NCBI GenBank assembly: GCA_039810045.1
Contig: JBDHWF010000038.1
Span: forward strand, 1 to 28,899
Origin: CADCWN01 sp039810045
GTDB lineage: Bacteria > Chloroflexota > Chloroflexia > Thermomicrobiales > CADCWN01
Reading direction: 5' to 3'
Length of the DNA: 28,899 nucleotides
The position numbers and the translations under genes were made by a program. Below, piece after piece: positions 21,150 to 28,231 of this stretch. Position 1 is the first letter of the stretch. Every line of letters begins with the position of its first letter. The notes beneath the pieces are model-generated. The model had not been told where the DNA came from, made no database searches, and saw only the letters and a list, made by a program, of their open reading frames with translations.

Positions 21150-21836
21150 TTACTGCGCTGACTGCGCGTGCAGTTCGTCATTTAGTGTCGCCAGTTGGGC
21201 ATCGCATTCGGCGAGTTGTTGATTCAGGTGATCCAGGTACTCGGCCTGTTCTTTGGGGGTACGCAGGCGTTGCCCAACCAGATCGTAGACCCGCAGCAGG
21301 TGGTCTTCGGGTTGGAAGGAGACGCCCAGGGTGCTGTGCCAGCGACCATTAGTAGCCGTAGTCCAGGGTTGGTAGTAGCGCCCGGTTGCGGCGAGCGTCC
21401 AGGCGACTAATCCGCTGGGCAGAAACTCGCGGGTGGGATCAAAGACCAGGTATTCGGCGATCCCCACCTGGGCATAGATATCGCGCTTCGTTTGCAGATC
21501 GCGGTCGTGGATGGTCGATGCATTGGCGACTTCAATCACCAATGCTGGCACCCCTTCCGTCGCGGCAGGCAGGTGAGTGCGGGGGCCACGGCCCAGGGTT
21601 GGATGGACGAGAAGATCGGGGCAGCAGGAGAGATCGGTGGTGATACGCGGTAGCACCAGGCGCAGTTGATAGCCAACACACCAGGGCAAGCCCTGGCGCA
21701 GCCCATAGGCGTCGAGCGTATCGAACAGGGCGGTCAGGGCCGTCTGGTGTGGCGCACTGCCCACAACCGATTCTGCCGTATCATCGGCGACGGCGGCATA
21801 GGCTGATCCCAATGGCTGGATGCTGGCGATAGTCAT
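21150..21836 (-). CDS. Uma2 family (DUF820) PD-(D/E)xK nuclease-like protein
   Basis: About 228 residues. The restriction-endonuclease-like core is visible as CCPDLLVHP (acidic residue of the active site), GVPALVIEVANAST (the E-x-x strand), DRDLQTKRDIYAQVGIAEYLVF (the lysine/Q-T-K-x-x-Y element) and DP. The C-terminal 30 residues form a coiled coil (EYLDHLNQQLAECDAQLATL). The family is very abundant in Cyanobacteria and Chloroflexota and its cellular role is unknown. I prefer ATG 21836 because GAGGG lies 8 nt upstream; ATG 21860 would add eight residues. It stands alone between the flavin cassette and the respiratory operon promoter. Confidence 0.88.
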   Translation of the reverse strand: MTIASIQPLGSAYAAVADDTAESVVGSAPHQTALTALFDTLDAYGLRQGLPWCVGYQLRLVLPRITTDLSCCPDLLVHPTLGRGPRTHLPAATEGVPALVIEVANASTIHDRDLQTKRDIYAQVGIAEYLVFDPTREFLPSGLVAWTLAATGRYYQPWTTATNGRWHSTLGVSFQPEDHLLRVYDLVGQRLRTPKEQAEYLDHLNQQLAECDAQLATLNDELHAQSAQ

Positions 21837-21945
21837 GGCGTACCCTCGCGCGTTACTCATCTCAGGCTGGTGGTCTGATGGCGGGCAAAGTATAGCATTC
21901 AGGCAGCGGCTAGCCGCAGAAAGGCAGGGCGGAGGGGCAGCGATC

Positions 21946-21973
21946 TTGCACGTTGCGCTGTGCGTGGTATGAT
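21946..21973 (+). promoter_or_regulatory. Promoter of the respiratory operon
   Basis: TTGCAC (21946-21951), 16-bp spacer, TATGAT (21968-21973). It points to a leader of roughly 175 nt before the first ATG at 22157. Confidence 0.65.
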
Positions 21974-22009
21974 AACGCCCGCAGCAGTGCAGCGGTGGGT
22001 GCGCCCTTG

Positions 22010-22135
22010 ATTGTCGGCACCGACAATGGGAGAATATCGAGAGAGTCCGTGATAGCCCCTGTCTGCCAGACAGTAGGGCGCGGCAATGGCGACAGCAAGA
22101 GTCTGTCGGGCGTGCGCTGACACACGAACAGCACG
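22010..22135 (+). promoter_or_regulatory. Structured 5' leader of the respiratory operon
   Basis: Four inverted repeats follow one another in the untranslated leader. ATTGTCGG (22010-22017) / CCGACAAT (22020-22027) are separated by only 2 nt and look more like a protein operator. GCCCCTGTC...GACAGtaGGGC (22055-22079) is a hairpin. CGACAG (22090-22095) / CTGTCG (22103-22108) has a 7-nt loop. CGTGC (22111-22115) / GCACG (22131-22135) is a weaker stem. The ribosome-binding site TAGGAG follows at 22145-22150. I do not recognise a riboswitch class. Confidence 0.5.
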
Positions 22136-22156
22136 CAATGCTGATAGGAGTGACGT

Positions 22157-24031
22157 ATGCGGTTTATGCGTGTACAGACGCCGGATTTGGAATGGTACAG
22201 GAATAATGTACCGTGCCAGGTGGCGTGTCCGGCCAAAACCGATATCCCCCGCTATATTTCGCTGATCGCGCAACACCGCTATCGCGAATCATATGAAGTC
22301 AATTGTGGCTCCAATCTCTTCCCCGATGTTTTGGGGCGGGTATGTTCCCACCCCTGTGAGACGGTCTGTCGGCGGAAGAAGATCGATGGGAAGCCGATTG
22401 CGATTCGTGACTTGAAGCGGGTAGCGGCTGATTACCGCGATAGTATTTCGCCCGCCTTTTCCCCGGTGCAGATGATGGCTGACAATGGCCGCACGGGGGT
22501 TGCGCCGAATATGTGGAAGATGCGCCCACCAGAGCAGGATAAAGGGAAGGTGGCCGTCATTGGCGCTGGCCCTGCGGGGTTGGCCTGCGCGCACGACCTC
22601 GCCGCGCGTGGCTTTGAGGTGCATGTCTACGAGTCGCTCAGTGCCGTGGGTGGGGCGCTCTACATTGGGATTCCGCCCTATCGGTTGCCGCGTAAATATG
22701 TTTTCGATATGCAACGCGACCTGGAGGAGATGGGCGTCATCTTCCACATGAATACGGAAGTTGGCACGGCGATCTCGCTGCGCGAACTGTTGCCGGGGCA
22801 GAATGGGTTTGTCTCCACGGTGCTGGCGATGGGCTGCATTATCCCGAACCCGATGGATGTGCCGGGTGAAGATCTGGAAGGGGTTGAGGGTGGTTCGCTC
22901 TTTATGAAGCGGATCAACCTGGAGCCATATACGAAACTGCCGAAGCGCGTTGTCGTGCTGGGTGGTGGGTTCACGGCGATTGACTGTGTGCGTTCGTCGG
23001 TGCGGCTGGGGGCCGAAAAGGTCTACATGGCCTATCGCCGGACCACGGCAGAGATGGGCGCGACTGAAGAAGAAATCGAAGGGGCCGAGGAAGAGGGGAT
23101 CGATGTGATGACCCTGACCTCGTGTATCGAGGTGCTGGGCGACGAGCAGGGGCGCGTGCGCGGCGCGGTGATGCAAAAGAATGAACTTGGTGATCCTGAT
23201 GCCAGTGGTCGCCGTTCACCGAAGCCCATCCCCGGTTCGGAGTTCGTGATTGAGTGCGATCTGGTGGTGCCTGCCTATTCGCAGACCCCCGACCTCTCGC
23301 GGATTCTCCCCGACGATTTGCGGCAGGAGTTGAACCTGCGAATCAACCGCAACAGCACGATTCCCGCGAAGAAGAAGCGGTTGCATACGACTGACTATGA
23401 GGGGATCTACACGATTGGCGACCTCGCCAATGGCCCCCGCACGGTGATTGAGGCGATTGCGGAAGGGCGCGAATGTGCCACGGCGATCGATAAGGCGGTG
23501 GTGTCGCTGCAAGGCGACATCAAGACGCTGGAGCCGTTCTTCCGCCCGCTTGACTACACGGATATTCCGCGCCAGAAGATGCCTGCCCTGGCCCCAGAAC
23601 TGCGTAAAGATTTCCTGGTGGAAACAGACCTTGGGTATACGCCAGAGCAGGGTGACGACGAGGCGAAGCGCTGCTTGCAGTGCCAGATCAATATTCAGAT
23701 TGACCCGAACCTCTGTATTGAGTGCTACCGTTGTGTGGAATACTGCCCTTATGGAATCATCCATGTCCAGGCGATTCACCAGACAATTGGGGATCGCTAT
23801 ATGGAGGAGCGGGCGGCAGAAACGTATGGGCGACCGTGGGAAGAATTGACTGCGGAGCGCGTCTTACCCGGTGAAGATATTGGCGGGATTGTATTCGCCC
23901 TTGATGAGGAATTGTGCATTCGCTGTGGAATCTGCGAAAATGTCTGCCCAACGAATGCGCTCTCGATGAAGAACTTCGAGACGTGCGACACTGGCAAGCA
24001 GATGCTGGTTGGCGGTGGCGCTCGATTATAA
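22157..24031 (+). CDS. Fe-S flavoprotein oxidoreductase, GltD/NfnB-like with C-terminal 2[4Fe-4S] domain
   Basis: A 624-residue cytosolic or membrane-associated protein. Domain order: N-terminal Fe-S helical domain with Cys20, Cys24 and Cys63, Cys67, Cys71 (VPCQVACPAKTD; CSHPCETVCRR); FAD-binding Rossmann motif VIGAGPAGLA (about 134-143); NAD(P)-binding motif VVLGGGFTAIDC (about 267-278) followed by YMAYRR, the arginine pair that in GltD-type enzymes favours NADPH; the return FAD motif YTIGDLANGPRTVIEAI; then a bacterial ferredoxin domain with CIECYRCVEYCP (520-531) and CIRCGICENVCP (587-598). It is first in the operon with the cytochrome b6c genes and so probably feeds or receives electrons from that complex or its quinone pool. 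RBS TAGGAG is 6 nt before the ATG. Confidence 0.9.
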   Translation: MRFMRVQTPDLEWYRNNVPCQVACPAKTDIPRYISLIAQHRYRESYEVNCGSNLFPDVLGRVCSHPCETVCRRKKIDGKPIAIRDLKRVAADYRDSISPAFSPVQMMADNGRTGVAPNMWKMRPPEQDKGKVAVIGAGPAGLACAHDLAARGFEVHVYESLSAVGGALYIGIPPYRLPRKYVFDMQRDLEEMGVIFHMNTEVGTAISLRELLPGQNGFVSTVLAMGCIIPNPMDVPGEDLEGVEGGSLFMKRINLEPYTKLPKRVVVLGGGFTAIDCVRSSVRLGAEKVYMAYRRTTAEMGATEEEIEGAEEEGIDVMTLTSCIEVLGDEQGRVRGAVMQKNELGDPDASGRRSPKPIPGSEFVIECDLVVPAYSQTPDLSRILPDDLRQELNLRINRNSTIPAKKKRLHTTDYEGIYTIGDLANGPRTVIEAIAEGRECATAIDKAVVSLQGDIKTLEPFFRPLDYTDIPRQKMPALAPELRKDFLVETDLGYTPEQGDDEAKRCLQCQINIQIDPNLCIECYRCVEYCPYGIIHVQAIHQTIGDRYMEERAAETYGRPWEELTAERVLPGEDIGGIVFALDEELCIRCGICENVCPTNALSMKNFETCDTGKQMLVGGGARL

Positions 24032-24034
24032 CGA

Positions 24035-24139
24035 TTGACCAGGGCTTTGCCGGCTGATGTCAGCGGGGAGAATGACGCGGCAGGGTTTACCTCGGATGAA
24101 ACGGCGAAACGCGAGGAACGAGAACGCTGGGGAGGGTAA
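24035..24139 (+). CDS. Possible 34-residue ORF or read-through tail of the flavoprotein (uncertain)
   Basis: Directly after the TAA at 24029-24031 the same frame stays open to a TAA at 24137-24139. From TTG 24035 it would read LTRALPADVSGENDAAGF followed by TSDETAKREERERWGG, a credible hydrophilic helical peptide. There is no ribosome-binding site and no ATG or GTG in frame. It may be a tail severed by a stop mutation, a read-through product, or chance. The cytochrome b gene begins 7 nt after it. Confidence 0.25.
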   Translation: MTRALPADVSGENDAAGFTSDETAKREERERWGG

Positions 24140-24145
24140 GGACGG

Positions 24146-24880
24146 ATGGCACTGAGGCGGGAGAGTACGCTCGTTGATCGCATCACGCGGTCACAGATCT
24201 ATCGCTCAATTGTGCGGAGTGGGTATCCAGACACACCACGCAATCAGGCGTTGGTGGTACTGGGGAATGTCTACCTGCACTTGCACCCGGTGCGGCTGCG
24301 GCGTCATGCGCTGGCGGTGCCGTATACCTTCTGTTTGGGTGGGTTGTCGTTCTTCATGTTCCTGTTGCTGACGGTGACTGGGGTGATGTTGATGTTCTAC
24401 TACATCCCCTCCACGGCCACGGCCCACCAGAATATGCTCGACTTGCAAAGCTCGGTGACGTTGGGGACATTGCTGCGGAATATGCACCGTTACGCCGCAC
24501 ACGCGATGGTGATCGTCGTCTTCCTCCATATGTGTCGTGTCTTTTACACGGGATCGTACAAGCCACCGCGTGAATTCAACTGGGTGATCGGGGTGGTGCT
24601 GTTATTCCTGACCTTCCTCCTCTCGTTCACTGGCTACCTGCTGCCGTGGGACCAACTGGCCTTCTGGGCGATCACGGTTGGTACGCAGTTGGCGCAATAT
24701 GCCCCGGTAATCGGCCCGCAGATTCGGTTTATGCTGATCGGTGGTTACGAAGTTGGGCAGAACGGGTTGTTGCGGTTCTATACCCTGCACGTTATCTTCC
24801 TGCCGCTGGCAACCGCGCTGATGATGGCCGCGCACTTCTGGCGGATTCGGAAAGACGGTGGAATCAGCGGCCCGTTATAA
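24146..24880 (+). CDS. Cytochrome b6-type subunit (N-terminal half of cytochrome b)
   Basis: A 244-residue four-helix membrane protein, the di-heme core of a bc-type quinol:cytochrome c oxidoreductase. The heme ligands are visible: HRYAAHAMVIVVFLH in helix B (first and last His, 13 residues between) and LHVIFLPLATALMMAAH in helix D with 14 residues between, the b6f-type spacing. LLPWDQLAFWA follows helix C. Cys63 in FCLGGLSF matches the cysteine that in b6f complexes binds the extra heme c(i) covalently. The end IRKDGGISGPL is the b6 C-terminus, so the gene is split from subunit IV. GGGAGGG lies 9 nt before the ATG. Confidence 0.95.
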   Translation: MALRRESTLVDRITRSQIYRSIVRSGYPDTPRNQALVVLGNVYLHLHPVRLRRHALAVPYTFCLGGLSFFMFLLLTVTGVMLMFYYIPSTATAHQNMLDLQSSVTLGTLLRNMHRYAAHAMVIVVFLHMCRVFYTGSYKPPREFNWVIGVVLLFLTFLLSFTGYLLPWDQLAFWAITVGTQLAQYAPVIGPQIRFMLIGGYEVGQNGLLRFYTLHVIFLPLATALMMAAHFWRIRKDGGISGPL

Positions 24881-24949
24881 GGGGTGCTGATCGGCGATTC
24901 CTGAGAGTGATAACGAACGCTGCATAGCGGGATGAGTGGAGACGGGAAG

Positions 24950-25819
24950 ATGGCACAGGTCGACGAGCGCCGGTTGCCGGAAGATGCGGGACGTGAGATC
25001 CCGGTTGAGATGGAGAAGACGTACCGCCTGTTGGCATTGGTACGGGGCCAAACATTTGCCCGCCCGAAATATGTTGAGGGCGATGAGGTCATGGTTTGGC
25101 CCGATCTCGTGGTGATCGAGGCCGTCTCGGCATTGGTCTTTACGCTGCTGTTGCTGGTCATGTCGATCATGGTTAACGCGCCGTTGCTGACGGTGGCGAA
25201 CCCCACCAGGACGCCCAATCCCTCGAAGGCCCCCTGGTACTTCCTGAATTTGCAGGAACTGTTGCTGCACATGGATGCAAGCCTCGCTGGTGTCTTTGTG
25301 CCGGGGCTGGCGTTGGTGCTGCTGGCGGCGATTCCGTACATTGATCGCAGTCCGTTGGGGCAAGGCGTCTATTGGTACACCGAGAATAGTAAGAAGATCG
25401 CGAAGTTCTCGGCGATCTATACGTTCATCCTGGTCTGGCTGTTGATCATCATCGATGAGCCACCCCGGGTGCAAGCCGATGGGGTCACGAAGAAGTGGAC
25501 GCTGGGCTTCTGGCCGGGCTTCGGTATCTCGGCCACTCTGGGTGATGCTGGGGTGCCAACCTGGGTCTTCAACTTTGTCATTCCGATTATTGTGATGATT
25601 GGGCTCTCGGCGCTGTTAGTCGTGATTGTGCGCCGGATCTACAACGCCGATATGCGCGAGGTGATGGTGGCGTTGTTCACGGGGTTTGTCACCGCCTTCG
25701 TGGTGCTGACGATTTCTGGTACAGCGTTCCGTGGCCATGGGATGGAGTTGAACTGGCCCTGGCAGAACCCCCGGCACCCGGAAGGGGCCCAGATTATCCT
25801 GAGTCTGTTTGGCCTGTAG
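24950..25819 (+). CDS. Cytochrome b subunit IV-like (C-terminal half of cytochrome b)
   Basis: About 289 residues, longer than the about 160 of plastid-type subunit IV. Some 50 soluble residues (with FARPKYVEGDEVMVWPDL) precede the first helix (about 53-74). The quinol-oxidation motif is APWYFLNLQELLLH at 94-107, where PEWY of ubiquinol enzymes is replaced by A-P-W-Y, a form seen in menaquinol complexes. There follow about four more helices, two beyond the normal three-helix core. The terminal region (FRGHGMELNWPWQNPRHPEG) is hydrophilic. ATG 24950 is preferred over ATG 24932 because GGAG lies 8 nt upstream. The protein forms the Qo site with the b6 subunit. Confidence 0.92.
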   Translation: MAQVDERRLPEDAGREIPVEMEKTYRLLALVRGQTFARPKYVEGDEVMVWPDLVVIEAVSALVFTLLLLVMSIMVNAPLLTVANPTRTPNPSKAPWYFLNLQELLLHMDASLAGVFVPGLALVLLAAIPYIDRSPLGQGVYWYTENSKKIAKFSAIYTFILVWLLIIIDEPPRVQADGVTKKWTLGFWPGFGISATLGDAGVPTWVFNFVIPIIVMIGLSALLVVIVRRIYNADMREVMVALFTGFVTAFVVLTISGTAFRGHGMELNWPWQNPRHPEGAQIILSLFGL

Positions 25820-25871
25820 GAATACTGAACCCTGCCGACAGCGGGCGGCAGGAAGAGAGGAACAGGGCGCG

Positions 25872-26471
25872 ATGGTCAGTGTGCAATTTGTCGCAAAAGG
25901 GCTGTGGTCGGGCCTGCAAGGTCGCCGGATGCGCGCAGGGTTGGTGAAGTCGGCGGTGCCGACCGTGCTGGGGCTCACGTTGCATCAGCTTGATTCGTCA
26001 CCACGCACTTCGCGGCGCGATTTCCTGCGCTGGACGGTAATGGGGGCGCTGACCTTCTTCCTGGCTGAATCTGCCGCTGGGTTCGTGGCGTTCTTCTGGC
26101 CGAACAAGATTGGGAAGTTCGGCTCAAAGATCAATGTGGCCGCGGCGGATATTCCGAAAGTCGGTGCTGACCCGATCGTTGACCGCGATGGGAAGTTCTG
26201 GCTGATCAACAACGAAGATGGCGCATTGGCGCTCTATTGGAAATGTGTCCACCTGGGCTGCACCGTACCGTGGGATGCTGCCGCGAAGACATTCCACTGT
26301 CCGTGCCACGGTTCGATTTATGATCGCCATGGTGTGCGAATCGCTGGCCCTGCGCCGCGCCCGCTCGATCTGATGGCGCTCTCGGTAGATGGGAGTACAG
26401 TCACGGTTGATACCGGGAAGATTACGCAGCGCACCGACTATAATCCAAGTCAGGCGGTGAAACTCTCATAG
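25872..26471 (+). CDS. Rieske [2Fe-2S] iron-sulfur protein
   Basis: A 199-residue membrane-anchored subunit that takes the first electron from quinol. The N-terminus is basic; the twin-arginine-like SRRDFLRW precedes the single membrane helix (about residues 57-76, MGALTFFLAESAAGFVAFFW), which agrees with Tat-dependent insertion. The cluster ligands are C125-x-H127 in CVHLGCTVPWD and C143-x-x-H146 in HCPCHGSIYD; Cys130 and Cys145 form the stabilising disulfide. The G-P-A-P-R-P-L-D-L loop after the cluster is normal. ATG 25872 is supported by a purine-rich GAGAGGAA upstream. It is the fourth gene of the operon. Confidence 0.95.
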   Translation: MVSVQFVAKGLWSGLQGRRMRAGLVKSAVPTVLGLTLHQLDSSPRTSRRDFLRWTVMGALTFFLAESAAGFVAFFWPNKIGKFGSKINVAAADIPKVGADPIVDRDGKFWLINNEDGALALYWKCVHLGCTVPWDAAAKTFHCPCHGSIYDRHGVRIAGPAPRPLDLMALSVDGSTVTVDTGKITQRTDYNPSQAVKLS

Positions 26472-26535
26472 GGCGAATGACACGAACAAGGTGAGCGTGT
26501 TGCGCGCGTGGCGCTGGTAGGGAGGGAACAGGTCT

Positions 26536-27432
26536 GTGGATACGATCGGGCGACAGGTAACAGCATTCGTAACCATGTTCATGTTGGCGGGACTTATCAT
26601 CCTGATGTACATGATCTTCGAGCCGCAGCGGCGGGCAGCCGCCTTCAATGAGCAGGTCGAGACGGCCTCGGAACGTGGCGCACTCCTCTTTGCCGAGAAC
26701 TGCGTCGTTTGCCACGGCCCAGATGGCGCGGGGATTCAGGGGGCGGGTTTCGCCCTGAATACTGAGGACAACAAAGTACCCGACGATGACCGCCGCGCCT
26801 TCCTGACCAATATCCTGAATAATGGGCGGCAGAACAGCAATGGCTGGGAGCCGAATATGCCGATCTTCCTGGATACCAATGGTGGACCACTGAACGCCCA
26901 GCAGATCGATGACATCATCACCTTTATGGGCTGTGGTAATTGGAGTGAACCAGCGCACTTGCTGACGGGTGAACTGGGAACGCCGCTGGCGGCCATCCCC
27001 ACTCCCCCAAGCTTTAAGACTCCGAATGCGCGGATCTTGCCTGGCGCCCCAGTGGCAACCCAGGCCGCCGCCGGGGCTGACCCCGGCGCGGCAGTCTTCC
27101 AGGCGCATTGTATTACCTGCCATAAGATTACGCCGGACTTCCCCGCTGGTGGTGGGACAGGGCCGGATCTGACGGGGGTGGCGATTCGCAGTATTCCCAG
27201 CCGCTCCCCGATTATCCCCAATCAGATCGACGTGAGCGCCGAGAAAGAAGCGGGGTTGACGAAGTGGATTCGCGACCCAACGTCGGTGCGTGCTGGTAGT
27301 GGGATGCCTGCGTTCCCACCTGACCAGATTTCGGACGCTGATATGGCCGCGCTGACGAAGTGGCTGATGACCCACACCACGCCACCAACGACCGCGCCAC
27401 CAAAGAGTTGCTACAAGACGATCAGCCGCTAA
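26536..27432 (+). CDS. Membrane-anchored di-heme cytochrome c
   Basis: A 298-residue extracytoplasmic electron acceptor. One N-terminal membrane helix (about residues 8-28) serves as anchor. Heme site 1 is C56-V-V-C-H60 and heme site 2 is C192-I-T-C-H196, each in a separate class I cytochrome c domain; methionine ligand candidates are in NMPIFLD and SGMPAFPPDQ. A Pro/Ala-rich linker joins the domains (about 155-180). The start GTG has GGAGGG about 9 nt upstream. It takes the place of cytochrome c1 or f and receives electrons from the Rieske protein. The four C-terminal Thr-Pro repeats and a lone cysteine (SCYKTISR) have no evident role. Confidence 0.93.
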   Translation: MDTIGRQVTAFVTMFMLAGLIILMYMIFEPQRRAAAFNEQVETASERGALLFAENCVVCHGPDGAGIQGAGFALNTEDNKVPDDDRRAFLTNILNNGRQNSNGWEPNMPIFLDTNGGPLNAQQIDDIITFMGCGNWSEPAHLLTGELGTPLAAIPTPPSFKTPNARILPGAPVATQAAAGADPGAAVFQAHCITCHKITPDFPAGGGTGPDLTGVAIRSIPSRSPIIPNQIDVSAEKEAGLTKWIRDPTSVRAGSGMPAFPPDQISDADMAALTKWLMTHTTPPTTAPPKSCYKTISR

Positions 27433-27455
27433 CGCGGTAAAGGAGAGAGGGCGAA

Positions 27456-27563
27456 ATGATCTTTGGTGAAGTTGGCGAAACGATTGAGCTGTTTATCGTG
27501 GTTGGCGTGATGTTCCTGGGGATCTATATTGTCTACCTGATTCAGAAGCGCACGATGCAATAA
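27456..27563 (+). CDS. 35-residue single-helix membrane protein, putative small subunit of the b6c complex
   Basis: ATG 27456 to TAA 27561-27563, with a strong AAAGGAGAGAGG 5-16 nt upstream, encodes MIFGEVGETIELFIVVGVMF followed by LGIYIVYLIQKRTMQ. The short acidic N-terminus, one helix of about 21 residues and a basic tail give a clear N-out/C-in topology. It is 23 nt after the cytochrome c stop and is the last gene before the operon's hairpin. Known b6f complexes contain four such one-helix subunits of 29-40 residues (PetG, L, M, N); similarity to any of them by sequence is not evident, so the assignment is by size, topology and position. Confidence 0.7.
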   Translation: MIFGEVGETIELFIVVGVMFLGIYIVYLIQKRTMQ

Positions 27564-27630
27564 AACGGCAAACCAAGACGATAGTACCGTGGTGGTGAAG
27601 GGTCGGCAATGCGCCGACCCTTCCGCCGTT
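27564..27630 (+). terminator. Double-stem hairpin ending the respiratory operon
   Basis: Inner stem GAAGGGTCGGC (27597-27607) / GCCGACCCTTC (27613-27623), 11 perfect pairs with loop AATGC. Outer stem AACGGC (27564-27569) / GCCGTT (27625-27630) directly after the stop codon. No T-run follows, so termination may need Rho, or the structure may protect the 3' end. Confidence 0.6.
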
Positions 27631-27659
27631 AACGGGCGAGAACAGGCGGAGGCGAGCAG

Positions 27660-28145
27660 GTGGAGCGATTCTATTGGTGTCAGCGGTGCGAGCGGACGAT
27701 TGTCGCCGAGGTGGCCGCCGAGCCGATCGTTTGTGAGCAATGCGGGGGGGCAACCCGCCGGATTAGCTGGCTGACGGCGGCGTTGCGGAAGGTTGGCACT
27801 GGCACGGGCAATCGCTCGGATACGCAGCAACGCCACTTGCAACTGATTCAGGCGATCTGGACGGCAGATGGGATGGGCCAGCGGTATTTCGAGATCTGCC
27901 AACCAGGGAGTATGTATTATTCGCGCTTTGTGCGGCGGGTGACGGAGTTGATCTGCCAGGGGATCGGGGAGGGGTGGATCACGCTGACCTTGCCCGCCAA
28001 CCCGCTCGATCCGAATGGGCGCTACGCGATTGAGTACCGCGACCCTGAACGGTTTGTGCGAGAGTTGCAGCGGCTCTTTCCCGAAGGTGTCGGGGTAGAC
28101 AAAGAGGCGCCGGAGCCTGACGAGGCCGAAGACGGGGATTTGTAG
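27660..28145 (+). CDS. Zinc-ribbon protein of unknown function
   Basis: A 161-residue soluble protein. The N-terminus has a zinc ribbon of two C-x-x-C knuckles (YWCQRCERT and IVCEQCGGA, residues 7-29). A basic segment (RRISWLTAALRKVGTGTGNR) follows, then a helical and beta-rich domain with the central MYYSRFVRRVTELICQGIGE, and a strongly acidic C-terminus (EAPEPDEAEDGD). Start GTG 27660 with GGAGG 9 nt upstream. The family is not recognised. It lies just after the respiratory operon hairpin but could still share read-through transcription. A role in metal handling or nucleic-acid binding is possible, not shown. Confidence 0.75.
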   Translation: MERFYWCQRCERTIVAEVAAEPIVCEQCGGATRRISWLTAALRKVGTGTGNRSDTQQRHLQLIQAIWTADGMGQRYFEICQPGSMYYSRFVRRVTELICQGIGEGWITLTLPANPLDPNGRYAIEYRDPERFVRELQRLFPEGVGVDKEAPEPDEAEDGDL

Positions 28146-28173
28146 CCCTAGCGGGGTTATTGGGTTGGGAAGG

Positions 28174-28203
28174 GCGACGCCCGCCACTGTTGGCGGGCGT
28201 CGC
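28174..28203. terminator. Bidirectional hairpin between convergent genes
   Basis: GCGACGCCCGCCA (28174-28186) and TGGCGGGCGTCGC (28191-28203): 13 perfect pairs with loop CTGT, 28 nt after one stop and 28 nt before the other. No T-run. Confidence 0.7.
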
Positions 28204-28231
28204 TGCTTGTGCTGTGAATGTCGGGGAGGGC

